A program made the translations under genes and the position numbers. A stretch of 14,755 bases of DNA from assembly GCA_001783035.1 (NCBI GenBank), contig MFQK01000039.1:26418-41172 (forward strand). The letters are read 5' to 3'. Shown here in pieces: positions 7,268 to 14,446 of this stretch. Origin of the DNA: Candidatus Magasanikbacteria bacterium RIFCSPLOWO2_02_FULL_44_11 (lineage in GTDB: Bacteria; Patescibacteriota; Patescibacteriia; Magasanikbacterales; GWA2-37-8). How positions within the stretch are numbered: the stretch's first letter is position 1; each line of letters starts with the position of its first letter. The notes beneath the pieces were generated by a model. That model worked only from the letters and a program-made list of their open reading frames with translations, was not told where the DNA came from and ran no database searches.

Positions 7268-7663
7268 TTAAATTAATTTTACGCGGACAGTATCCGCTTC
7301 GTAGTGGTCTTGGCTTCGCGAATTCATTGCGAGAACAACCCAGGTGGTATCTTCGAGAAAACGCATGGCGTGGGCCAGCATAGGTGGAGAGTACACCATG
7401 TCTCCTGATGCTAAGACGACCGATTCACGTTTTGACTGATCGGGAATACCATCTTTGACCGGTGCTTCAAAATACTCCATTTTACCGCTAAGCAAATAAA
7501 CGTAATGTGAATCTTCTTTATGATAATGATTGGCACGAACTGAACCCTTTTTACTAACAATATAGAGAATACTTCGAGGGGCGGTCTTTCCGTCATCTAA
7601 AATTTTAGTAATCGAACCGCGATTATCAACAAATTCCGGCATGATGTTCTTTGTAATATGCAT
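7268..7663 (-). CDS. Cupin-fold protein, probable sugar-nucleotide epimerase or ketoisomerase
   Basis: This 131-residue protein is one RmlC-like beta-barrel. DNRGSITKI (13-21) resembles the start of dTDP-sugar 3,5-epimerases and of FdtA/WxcM-type isomerases. ANHYHKEDSHYVYLLSG (44-60) gives the conserved cupin histidines H46, H48 and H53, and SPPMLAHAM (92-100) gives H98. The end, YEADTVRV (121-128), is common in cupins from polysaccharide clusters. It lacks the extra length of true RmlC (about 180 residues), so FdtA-like or general cupin enzymes are the nearest fit. It heads the operon just before the C-methyltransferase/SDR fusion and could act on the same 4-keto sugar. Transcription probably starts at the promoter at 7699-7727, giving a leader of about 28 bases without a Shine-Dalgarno site. 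Confidence 0.85.
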   Translation of the reverse strand: MHITKNIMPEFVDNRGSITKILDDGKTAPRSILYIVSKKGSVRANHYHKEDSHYVYLLSGKMEYFEAPVKDGIPDQSKRESVVLASGDMVYSPPMLAHAMRFLEDTTWVVLAMNSRSQDHYEADTVRVKLI

Positions 7664-7676
7664 AACAATAACTGTT

Positions 7677-7693
7677 AAATTAATTAATAATTT
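7677..7693. repeat. AT-only inverted repeat at the predicted transcription start
   Basis: AAATTA (7677-7682) and TAATTT (7688-7693) form a perfect 6-base inverted repeat around a 5-base centre. It lies directly downstream of the -10 of the cupin-operon promoter, about where transcription should begin, so it could be an operator. In such AT-rich DNA a repeat of this size can also arise by chance. Confidence 0.25.
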
Positions 7694-7698
7694 TGGTC

Positions 7699-7727
7699 AT
7701 AATAGCATATTTCATTTTTAAAATCAA
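7699..7727 (-). promoter_or_regulatory. Strong sigma70-type promoter of the cupin/methyltransferase operon
   Basis: On the minus strand the -35 TTGATT (7722-7727) and -10 TATTAT (7699-7704) are 17 bases apart, each matching 5 of 6 consensus bases apart from one mismatch in the -10 and two in the -35. TGC in front of the -10 adds an extended -10. Start of transcription is expected near 7692. It lies in the only sizeable gap of the minus-strand series and so divides it into two transcription units. Confidence 0.7.
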
Positions 7728-7771
7728 GATAGAAATTTAAATCCTACTACTCCGGACATATGAAGGCGTGC

Positions 7772-8368
7772 CTACTTTACAGCCACTACAAAATTGTTTA
7801 AGCCAAACAAAAAAGTACTCGCCTGGATTTTTTGTTCTTGAAAGCCGGTTGGAACTAGCATATCTCTCAGTCGCTTGAGGTTAAAGTAATCTTTGTGGTC
7901 TTTTACTTCATCTTCGTTTATGAGGCCGAGCTTGAATGACAGGAATTCTAGAATAGGTTTTGATAAAGGTGTAGGCGTTGTTAAAACTAAGCGACCCCCC
8001 GGTTTTAGAATTCGATAAATCTCTTGGATATTTTTGAGAGGATTAGCTAAGTGTTCCAACACAGCTAACGACGTCACTAGATCAACCGAATTATCTGCCA
8101 AGTTAAGATCGTTGTTGAGGTTGCCGTTGAGAAATGAGATTTTTTCGTTCGCCAGCGCCTGGTTGCACGACAAATCTATCCCAACCGCTTTTTCTATTTT
8201 AAACTTCTGTATAACCCACTTTAATAAAAGTGCATTGTATCCGCACCCTAAATCAACATAGACTTTGCAGTTGGTCAAAAAAGGTTCTATTGTTCTTTTT
8301 CTAAAATAGAAAGCTGGTGTTTCCAATAAAGATAGGCCCGTTTCGCCGTGAGAGGTTTTTCTTGCCAT
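7772..8368 (-). CDS. Class I SAM-dependent methyltransferase
   Basis: This 198-residue protein has the class I methyltransferase core. Motif I is VDLGCGYNA (38-46), where the SAM amino-acid part binds; GIDLS (63-67) has the acidic residue for the ribose; NGNL near 81-84 may contact the adenine; LAVLEHL (101-107) and LKPGGRLVLTTPTP (121-134) are motifs of the Methyltransf_11 type. No metal site or extra domain is visible. Its place as the last gene of a glycosyltransferase block, 6 bases after the GT2 gene, suggests an O-methylation of the glycan or its lipid-linked precursor. The acceptor cannot be read. Start at the ATG at 8368, preceded by ACCT and no Shine-Dalgarno sequence. Confidence 0.88.
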   Translation of the reverse strand: MARKTSHGETGLSLLETPAFYFRKRTIEPFLTNCKVYVDLGCGYNALLLKWVIQKFKIEKAVGIDLSCNQALANEKISFLNGNLNNDLNLADNSVDLVTSLAVLEHLANPLKNIQEIYRILKPGGRLVLTTPTPLSKPILEFLSFKLGLINEDEVKDHKDYFNLKRLRDMLVPTGFQEQKIQASTFLFGLNNFVVAVK

Positions 8369-8374
8369 AGGTGA

Positions 8375-9079
8375 TTATATTTTTTTAAATCGCCATTTAC
8401 CTATCGCCCAGAGCGCTTTTAGGCCGTCACTATAGGTAATTTTTTTGCCTTCGGCAAATGTCCGAGGATTATAATGTATGGGGGCCGTAGTGATAACAAT
8501 ATTTTTCCTAAATAATTTGCACAATAATTCGATATCGTAAGAAAAATCCCGTGCTTCAACTTTTAGATCTTCCAATAGCCTACGAGGCATTATTTTATAG
8601 CACGCAAAAAAATCATTTCCTTTTCGCTGATAGAGGACTTTAATAAGCCAAACGATTAACAGGTTACCGATGTACGTTAAAGGATGGGGATGGCGCCATT
8701 TTATACGTGATGCGCTGTTGTTTTCGAGAGAACGCGAGCCTATTACCACCGCTGCTTGGTTCGTGAGGATGGGTTGCAACAACACCCCTAAATCGGTGGG
8801 GTCATATTCAAGATCAGCGTCTTGAAAAACGACATAATCACCTGTTGCGCGGCCTAGCCCCGTTTGAAGAGCGGCACCTTTTCCTTGATTTCTTTTTTGC
8901 CAGATAACAGTATGTTTGGTGATTGCAGCTTTCAAGAGATCCCTTGTACCGTCTGTCGAGCAGTCATCGACAATAATGATTTCTTTTGAGATAGGAAGAA
9001 CGACATTTTCAACTCGTTTGAGAATTTCTAAAATGGTATTTTGCTCATTGTAGACGGGGATGATGATCGACAGCTTCAT
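8375..9079 (-). CDS. GT2 glycosyltransferase, DPM/DPG-synthase-like
   Basis: This 234-residue GT-A protein has SIIIPVYNE (4-12), VDDCSTDGT (37-45) and the DxD motif in QDADLEYDP (86-94, D87 and D89). The C-terminal part includes NDFFACYKIMPR (155-166) and RTFAEGKKITYSDG (206-219), typical of the DPM1-like branch that glycosylates polyprenyl phosphate. A hydrophobic stretch at about 134-151 could sit against the membrane. It differs clearly from the 420-1112 enzyme, so it is not a recent duplicate. Its start codon overlaps the stop of the GT4 gene (ATGA, 4 bases), indicating translational coupling. Donor and acceptor are unknown. Confidence 0.9.
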   Translation of the reverse strand: MKLSIIIPVYNEQNTILEILKRVENVVLPISKEIIIVDDCSTDGTRDLLKAAITKHTVIWQKRNQGKGAALQTGLGRATGDYVVFQDADLEYDPTDLGVLLQPILTNQAAVVIGSRSLENNSASRIKWRHPHPLTYIGNLLIVWLIKVLYQRKGNDFFACYKIMPRRLLEDLKVEARDFSYDIELLCKLFRKNIVITTAPIHYNPRTFAEGKKITYSDGLKALWAIGKWRFKKI

Positions 9080-10248
9080 ACCACGGAAAAATATGCCTTT
9101 ATCAACCGCTCCTTATAAAGGTCTCCGGAAAACTTTTCTTTAACTTGTTGGCAGTGTTCTTTAAGTTTTTGATATTTTTCAGCATTTTCAATTGTTAGTA
9201 AAGCATCTTTAATGGCGACGGGGTTTGCCGGTGGTACTAAAATACCAGCATTTTCAATAACTTCAGGAATGGCGCCCGAAATGGTGGAAATAACCGGGCA
9301 ACCATGCATGATCGCCTCGGCTAGCACATACCCATACTGCTCTTGCCAGGTACGAGTCGGAGTACTTCCCAACAAAAGTGCTCTGGCATGTGGGTATAAT
9401 TGTTGTAAATCCTCATAGGGAATTGTTTTAATGTGCTTGACGTTGGCTTTCAAATTAAACTCCTTGATGAGCCGATCAATGTTTGCATATTCAGGCCCAT
9501 CACCTACCATGACTAATATTTGTTGAGCGGCTTTTGGTGAACTATGCTGGTACATTTTCCACGAGTAAAGCACGTCATAGACCCCTTTTTCCCAAACCTG
9601 ACGACTAATGGAAAGATAAAATGACGCACCTTCCAATCCGTATTTTTTAATCAAACCATCTGCCTTCTTAACCGGTGGCAAGACGAATCCTTCAGGGATA
9701 ATAGTTATTTTGTTCTGGGGGGCTCCCAAATCGCGGATAAGTTCTGCGGAGTACGATGATATTGCTAAAAACGCATCAATGCCGCGAATACTTTCTTGCA
9801 TGATACCGTTAATTTTTTCACGCCAATAGGCCGGAGGCATTCGGAAGCGTGGCCAATAATTATATTCAAATCTGCCAAAAGTATTATCTACGACGGTAGT
9901 AACCACTTTTAATTTCGTGTTTAACCGCTTCGCACGAACAGCCTGGAGTGTATAATAATTGTATAGTTCGACCGTGTGGGCAATATCATAGGCGCGCAAT
10001 TCATTTTCAAGCCCAAATAACATGTTGTAGCGCCCGAAAAGGTATTTATAGAAATTTTTTCCAACAAAGGTGTCGGCCGATGAACGGAGGCGCTTTACCG
10101 GCAGCGAAACACCTTCGAGCGAAGGAATATTTTTTAGACCGCAGCAGGCAGTGATGTTGAATTTTTCCTTGTCGAATTGCTCGAAAACCTGTGTTTCTTG
10201 TTTTTTGAGGGAATCGCCGCGAACAATGGCAATATTTATTGGTTGCAT
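9076..10248 (-). CDS. GT4-family glycosyltransferase
   Basis: This 390-residue protein is a GT-B fold retaining glycosyltransferase. The C-terminal half carries the readable evidence: SISRQVWEKGVYDVL (213-227) as the start of the second Rossmann domain, VMVGDGPE (246-253), and the E-x7-E pair in EQYGYVLAE (E303, E311), followed by GCPVISTISGAIPEVI (316-331) and ILVPPANP. The N-terminal domain is less conserved, as usual for acceptor-binding domains; its first strand is INIAIVRGDS. No signal or membrane segment is seen, so it acts at the cytoplasmic face on a lipid-linked glycan. It lies between a methyltransferase (6 bases upstream) and a GT2 (4-base overlap downstream). It ends with TGA, which excludes recoding of TGA in this organism. 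Confidence 0.92.
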   Translation of the reverse strand: MQPINIAIVRGDSLKKQETQVFEQFDKEKFNITACCGLKNIPSLEGVSLPVKRLRSSADTFVGKNFYKYLFGRYNMLFGLENELRAYDIAHTVELYNYYTLQAVRAKRLNTKLKVVTTVVDNTFGRFEYNYWPRFRMPPAYWREKINGIMQESIRGIDAFLAISSYSAELIRDLGAPQNKITIIPEGFVLPPVKKADGLIKKYGLEGASFYLSISRQVWEKGVYDVLYSWKMYQHSSPKAAQQILVMVGDGPEYANIDRLIKEFNLKANVKHIKTIPYEDLQQLYPHARALLLGSTPTRTWQEQYGYVLAEAIMHGCPVISTISGAIPEVIENAGILVPPANPVAIKDALLTIENAEKYQKLKEHCQQVKEKFSGDLYKERLIKAYFSVV

Positions 10249-10254
10249 AGACTT

Positions 10255-10956
10255 TTAACTATTTTCCGCTACAAAAATAAATTGAAAAGCAAACAAACCT
10301 GGGAAAAAATAAAGGATTTTCTTACCAACAGCTTCTAAGCCAATCTTTCTAAACCATCTTTCCAGATCGCCGCGTGGACGATACCGTTCAATATGCAATC
10401 CTTGTGCCGTGATAAGTTGTTGGGCGGATTTAAACGTATAAAAATGCAAATGCGTTCTATCCAAAATTCCACTATCAGCCATGTCCCATTTTCCAAACAG
10501 CAGACTGCATCTTACTGAATAATGGGCTACGTTGGGAAGAGAAATGACCATACGGCCCCTTGGTTGTAAGTACTTTTTTAACTTTTGTAAAACTTCTTCC
10601 GGAGCTGGTAGATGCTCGAGTACATCACCGAGAATGATAACATCGAAAGACGCCTCTTCAAGGACTCCTTCGTTAAGAGCTTTTTCAATCGGGGCATTAA
10701 TCACCTGCTTATATATCTGAAGCGATGTGTTCGCTCTTTGCTCCCTCGGTTCAATCCCCCACACTTCACAACCTTTATAGGTAGACAAAAATTCACCCAG
10801 GTATCCACCCGCGCAACCGACATCCAGCACCTTGGATTGTGGGGGGACTTCACTTAAAATTATGGCGTGTGTGCCGGAAGGTTCGGCTGAAAATGTGTAC
10901 GGCGATTCCCGCATAAGACTTTTTATGCTAACTGAATGATGCCGCAATCTTAGCAT
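10255..10956 (-). CDS. Class I SAM-dependent methyltransferase, Methyltransf_23 type
   Basis: This 233-residue protein has a class I methyltransferase fold: VLDVGCAGGYLG (43-54) as motif I, WGIEP (66-70) with the ribose-binding Glu, GDVLEHLP (110-117), and GRMVISLPNVAH (134-145). DRTHLHFYT (166-174) is a segment frequent in methyltransferases of O-antigen and capsule clusters. The hydrophobic C-terminus (FFPGLFAFQFIF) could contact the membrane but is short for a spanning helix. It is the first gene of the leftward block and begins 6 bases before the GT4 gene in translation order. Its leader holds a hairpin at 10963-10980. I found no convincing promoter for it in the divergent gap. Confidence 0.9.
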   Translation of the reverse strand: MLRLRHHSVSIKSLMRESPYTFSAEPSGTHAIILSEVPPQSKVLDVGCAGGYLGEFLSTYKGCEVWGIEPREQRANTSLQIYKQVINAPIEKALNEGVLEEASFDVIILGDVLEHLPAPEEVLQKLKKYLQPRGRMVISLPNVAHYSVRCSLLFGKWDMADSGILDRTHLHFYTFKSAQQLITAQGLHIERYRPRGDLERWFRKIGLEAVGKKILYFFPGLFAFQFIFVAENS

Positions 10957-10962
10957 GATTTC

Positions 10963-10980
10963 GTCGGCTTGTAAACCGAC
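10963..10980 (-). promoter_or_regulatory. Hairpin in the leader of the methyltransferase gene
   Basis: The minus-strand RNA here reads GUCGG...CCGAC, five GC-rich pairs followed by a U-G wobble and at least one U-A pair. On the plus strand the wobble becomes a C-A mismatch, so it folds better in the leftward transcript. It sits 6 bases before the ATG at 10956, and GGAG (10984-10987) lies 3 bases on its other side. Confidence 0.4.
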
Positions 10981-10999
10981 TTACTCCGGTGCTTATGAT

Positions 11000-11028
11000 T
11001 TGCTTTTTTGCTATTATTACGCTACAAT
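11000..11028 (+). promoter_or_regulatory. Sigma70-type promoter of the GT2/GT39/glf operon
   Basis: TTGCTT (11000-11005) and TACAAT (11023-11028) are 17 bases apart and match the -35 and -10 consensus well. Transcription should start near 11035, about 33 bases before the ATG at 11068. This rules out the in-frame TTG at 11008, which lies inside the promoter, as the start of the first gene. Confidence 0.65.
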
Positions 11029-11067
11029 GCTTTGTGTTTTACGTACTTTATAGTTCAAAAAAACTGT

Positions 11068-11775
11068 ATGGATCGTCCAATCTTAGCGGTTGTCATGCCT
11101 GTCTATAATGAAGCGGCAATTATTGCTTCGGTAGTCGATCAATGGACTAGCGAATTAGAAAAATTAGCATTGGATTTCCAACTCCACATCTACAATGATG
11201 GATCAAAAGATGGCACCTTAGCCATTCTCAATGAAATTGCCAATAAGAACCCACGTTTAATTGTTCACCACAAAACGAATAGTGGTCATGGACCAACGAT
11301 TTTACAAGCGTACCGTGAAAATAGCACTACTCCATGGTTATTCCAAACTGATTCCGACAACGAAATGCCCGCCAGTGAATTCCACAAATTATGGAACAAG
11401 CGAAACGAGTACGATTTTCTTATAGGCTCACGCCACCACCGTGCGCAATCATTGGGACGAAGTCTGGTTAGCTTCATTAGCCGCGTCGTTGTTTGGTTTT
11501 TTTATGGTAAATCCATTAAGGATGTAAACTCTCCTTACCGTTTGATGCGTACTGAAAAATTCAAGAGCATCTTTGCATCCATGTCCAGTCTCACTCTCAC
11601 TCCAAATCTGATTGTCACGGGGATGGTCCGTCAACTTGGTATGCGATACTTCGAAATCGCTATCGATCACGAGGTGCGTAAAACCGGCAAGGCAACCGCC
11701 ACGTGGCGTATTTTTGAAATGGCCTGCAAAGCTTTTACCCAGGTAATTATCTTCCGTTTTACGTATGTTCGGTAA
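11068..11775 (+). CDS. GT2 glycosyltransferase
   Basis: From the ATG at 11068 this is a 235-residue GT-A enzyme. It has VVMPVYNE (8-15), IYNDGSKDGT (41-50) where many relatives have DDGS, and QTDSDNEM (93-100) with the DxD at D95/D97. IGSRHHR (119-125) and DVNSPYRLMR (152-161) match the usual GT2 core that follows. A hydrophobic stretch at about 131-147 may associate with the membrane. The frame could be extended to a TTG at 11008, but that codon lies within the predicted promoter, so the ATG is chosen. Its last 11 bases overlap the GT39-like gene. With glf two genes later it could build a polyprenyl-linked or galactofuranose-containing glycan; its donor is not known. Confidence 0.9.
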   Translation: MDRPILAVVMPVYNEAAIIASVVDQWTSELEKLALDFQLHIYNDGSKDGTLAILNEIANKNPRLIVHHKTNSGHGPTILQAYRENSTTPWLFQTDSDNEMPASEFHKLWNKRNEYDFLIGSRHHRAQSLGRSLVSFISRVVVWFFYGKSIKDVNSPYRLMRTEKFKSIFASMSSLTLTPNLIVTGMVRQLGMRYFEIAIDHEVRKTGKATATWRIFEMACKAFTQVIIFRFTYVR

Positions 11776-13303
11776 ACTTAAACAGGCGATTGTCTCACCA
11801 ACCGCACTTTTCTTTGGCATCGCCATTACTCTTTCTTTACCAGCTTTCTTAAAATATCCCGGGACTGATCAAGGTGTTTTTCTCTATACCGCGGAACGCC
11901 TCCTCCACGGCGATCTTCTGTACCGTGACGTCTGGGATCATAAAGGGCCGGTGCTCTACTTGTTTGAGATACTCGCTCTACTTGTAGGCAGATCCTCGTA
12001 CTGGGGGGTCGGAATTATCTCCTTTTTTATCACTTTTTTCTTACTCTTGGCACACTATACATTGCTTAAGAAATACGTTTCACGCTCTGTGGCGTGTTTG
12101 GGCACTTTAGGCGTGGGTTGCCTACTTGGCTACTGGCTTCGCGGTGGTAATGTGCCATCGTTTTATGCGTTGTTTTTAGAAAGCTTCCTTCTACTCCTAG
12201 CCTGCAATTCATTTACTAAAAAAACATTTTTTGCCGCCGGCGTACTCCAAGGGCTGCTTTTCTTTATTAAACCTACATTCGTAGGGATGGGCACTGCCAT
12301 ATTGGTTTACTGGGCATATTTACTCCGTAAGGATATTCCCAAACTAATCTCGGCGTATGGTTGGTCGTTGGCGGGATTTGTGTCAATCGCAGCACCTATC
12401 GTAGGATATTTTTTTTACCACCACAGCCTGGGCCTCTTCTTTGACACCTATCTTATTTTTAACTTTTCCCACGCCACAACCTCTCTTGACGAAGCAGTGG
12501 ACTCAACTTCACTCCTAGCTCGATGGGTAGCCTTTGCGCACCACATTTTCCTCAGTCCTATATTGCTTACTTCTTTTTTGGGGTGGCTGGGAGTTGTCTA
12601 TGTCTTTCTAAAAAAACGTCTCCTAGAATCCATACGCCCGCTGACTTTTTTGGCAATTATACTTTTTCCAATTGAAGTATTTTTAAGCAACTTTACCCTT
12701 TATAAACCTTTTTACCACTATCAAATTACGGTCATCCTGCCTATCCTGCTGATTGCCACCATTGCGATCGTGGCGAGTAGGATTACCATACCACACGAAC
12801 TAATAAAACGTTATGCTTTTTTACCCATTACGATAATCGCTATAATTTTTCTAGCACTGGGTATCCCGCGAATTCGCACCCATGTGCAGACTATTTTTAG
12901 CGAGCAGCAACCGCTGCGAGAAATTGTTGATTACATAAAAAGCAACTCAAACCCCGATGATTCCATTCTTGTTTGGGGATCAAAAGCTACCCTGAATTTC
13001 ATGAGTGCGCGGAAAGCCCCTTCCAGATATTCCTATATGAGTCCGATTTTCTTTATACCCCATGTCCATGCCAAGAACATGATGCTCGAGTTCACGGAAG
13101 ATGTCACCGAAAAACGTCCCAAACTCATTATTGACGCCATGCCCGGGGGAATGTATAGTTTGGAGCGTGGTGCCGGCCTTGAAGCCTGTGAGCAATCAAA
13201 TGCTCGTTGTTCTCTGAAGAATTTTTATATTTTTGTCTCAGACAATTACACTCAAACAACTTCTATTGGAAATTTTGTGATCTATGTCCGAAAAACCCTT
13301 TAA
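11765..13303 (+). CDS. GT39-like (PMT/ArnT-type) membrane glycosyltransferase
   Basis: This 512-residue protein has about ten membrane segments up to residue 368, then a soluble C-terminal domain of about 145 residues. After the first helix comes YPGTDQGVFLYTAERLLHG (31-49), with D35 at the catalytic acidic position of GT-C enzymes, and DVWDHKGPVLY (55-65), the second conserved loop element of PMT_2-type proteins. These enzymes move a sugar from a polyprenyl-phosphate carrier to lipid, glycan or protein outside the membrane. The tail contains IVDYIKSNSNPDDSILVWG (387-405), a common opening of the extracytoplasmic domain in this group. It overlaps the GT2 gene by 11 bases and glf by 20, so the three are co-translated. 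Donor and acceptor cannot be read from sequence. Confidence 0.85.
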   Translation: MFGKLKQAIVSPTALFFGIAITLSLPAFLKYPGTDQGVFLYTAERLLHGDLLYRDVWDHKGPVLYLFEILALLVGRSSYWGVGIISFFITFFLLLAHYTLLKKYVSRSVACLGTLGVGCLLGYWLRGGNVPSFYALFLESFLLLLACNSFTKKTFFAAGVLQGLLFFIKPTFVGMGTAILVYWAYLLRKDIPKLISAYGWSLAGFVSIAAPIVGYFFYHHSLGLFFDTYLIFNFSHATTSLDEAVDSTSLLARWVAFAHHIFLSPILLTSFLGWLGVVYVFLKKRLLESIRPLTFLAIILFPIEVFLSNFTLYKPFYHYQITVILPILLIATIAIVASRITIPHELIKRYAFLPITIIAIIFLALGIPRIRTHVQTIFSEQQPLREIVDYIKSNSNPDDSILVWGSKATLNFMSARKAPSRYSYMSPIFFIPHVHAKNMMLEFTEDVTEKRPKLIIDAMPGGMYSLERGAGLEACEQSNARCSLKNFYIFVSDNYTQTTSIGNFVIYVRKTL

Positions 13304-14438
13304 TTATAGTGCTTACGATTACGTTATTATTGGGGCAGGATTTTTTGGTTCGGTTATTGCCGAACGCATCGCCAACGAACTCAACAAGCGTGTCTTGATT
13401 ATTGAAAAAAGAGACCACATCGGTGGTAATTGTTATTCGGTTGATGATGTGGAAACCAAGATTCACTATCATAAATATGGGACTCATATTTTTCACACCT
13501 CTAGCCCCAAGGTTTGGGATTACATCAGTCGTTTTACCGAATTTAATAGCTACTTCCATCAAGTCTTAACGACCTATAAAAACAAAGTGTATCAGATGCC
13601 CATCAACCTGGAAACTATCAATACCTTTTACAACATCAATCTTAAACCATTTGAAGTTGAAGAATTTTTAAAAAAAGAAGCGGGTAAGGAAAATATTTCT
13701 GAACCAAAAAATTTTGAAGAAAAAGCCATAAGTGTTATTGGCCGCAAATTATACGAAGCCTTCATAAAGGGATATACCGTCAAGCAATGGCAAAAGGATC
13801 CTAAGGAATTGTCGGAATCGATCTTTAATCGTTTACCGTTTCGCACTAATTATAATGAAAGTTATTACTTTGACCGTTGGCAAGGCATCCCTGTAGACGG
13901 CTACACAGCGATCTTTGAAAAGCTTCTGGCACACTCGAATATTACCTTGCAGCTCAATACTGATTTCTTCGCCATCCGCCACACGATTCCTGAAACAACT
14001 AATGTTATTTACAGCGGGCCCCTGGATAAATTTTTCGATTATAAATATGGAAAATTAGAATGGCGTTCCCTCCGATTTGAAAACGAAATAAAACCAGTGG
14101 CCGATTACCAAGGCACTTCGGTCATGAATTATGCCGAACAGGATGTGCCCTACACCCGCATCCACGAGCCACGCCATTTACATCCGGAAAAAAAATACAC
14201 CAATGATAAAACTTTGATCGTCCGGGAATATTCGGTTCTTGAAGCTGAGGATGATCCCTACTATCCTGTTGGCGGCCCCGAAAATCGGGTGCTGGTAAAA
14301 AAATATCTTCTAGAAGCCAAACAAGTATCGAACTATATAATTGGCGGTCGATTGGGAGATTATAAATACTATGACATGGATAGAGTCATTGAGCGTGCTC
14401 TCGATGTCTACGAAAAACAAATAATGAAAAATCGTTAG
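13284..14438 (+). CDS. glf: UDP-galactopyranose mutase
   Basis: This flavoenzyme converts UDP-galactopyranose to UDP-galactofuranose in the cytoplasm, the only known source of galactofuranose for glycans. The 384 residues fit the usual bacterial length. The FAD-binding start is VIIGAGFFGSV with G17, G19 and G22, then EKRDHIGGNCYS (41-52). KYGTHIFHTS (64-73), FIKGYTVKQW (160-169) and RLPFRTNY (183-190) are conserved. RWQGIPVDGYTAIFE (198-212) carries the active-site Trp, and YTRIHEPRH (290-298) and GGRLGDYKYYDMD (354-366) supply the conserved arginines and tyrosines that hold the UDP-sugar phosphates. All expected residues are present, so it should be active. It overlaps the preceding gene by 20 bases and ends 8 bases from the converging gene at the right edge. 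Confidence 0.98.
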   Translation: MSEKPFNYSAYDYVIIGAGFFGSVIAERIANELNKRVLIIEKRDHIGGNCYSVDDVETKIHYHKYGTHIFHTSSPKVWDYISRFTEFNSYFHQVLTTYKNKVYQMPINLETINTFYNINLKPFEVEEFLKKEAGKENISEPKNFEEKAISVIGRKLYEAFIKGYTVKQWQKDPKELSESIFNRLPFRTNYNESYYFDRWQGIPVDGYTAIFEKLLAHSNITLQLNTDFFAIRHTIPETTNVIYSGPLDKFFDYKYGKLEWRSLRFENEIKPVADYQGTSVMNYAEQDVPYTRIHEPRHLHPEKKYTNDKTLIVREYSVLEAEDDPYYPVGGPENRVLVKKYLLEAKQVSNYIIGGRLGDYKYYDMDRVIERALDVYEKQIMKNR

Positions 14439-14446
14439 GTGTTTTT

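Noticed and set aside
7728..7771. Terminator after the methyltransferase gene ending at 7772
   Set aside because: The gap contains only the short palindrome TCCGGA and no stem followed by a T-run on the leftward strand.
420..9079. Recent duplication of the two minus-strand GT2 genes
   Set aside because: The proteins share only general GT2 motifs; their C-terminal halves differ clearly.
11008..11067. TTG at 11008 as start of the plus-strand GT2 gene
   Set aside because: The codon falls inside the predicted promoter and upstream of the expected transcription start; the GT2 motif begins normally after the ATG at 11068.
10957..11067. Leftward promoter for the methyltransferase gene in the divergent gap
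   Set aside because: TTGAAC, TTGTAG and TATAAA occur on the minus strand, but none pairs with a partner at 16-18 bases, so no promoter is called.
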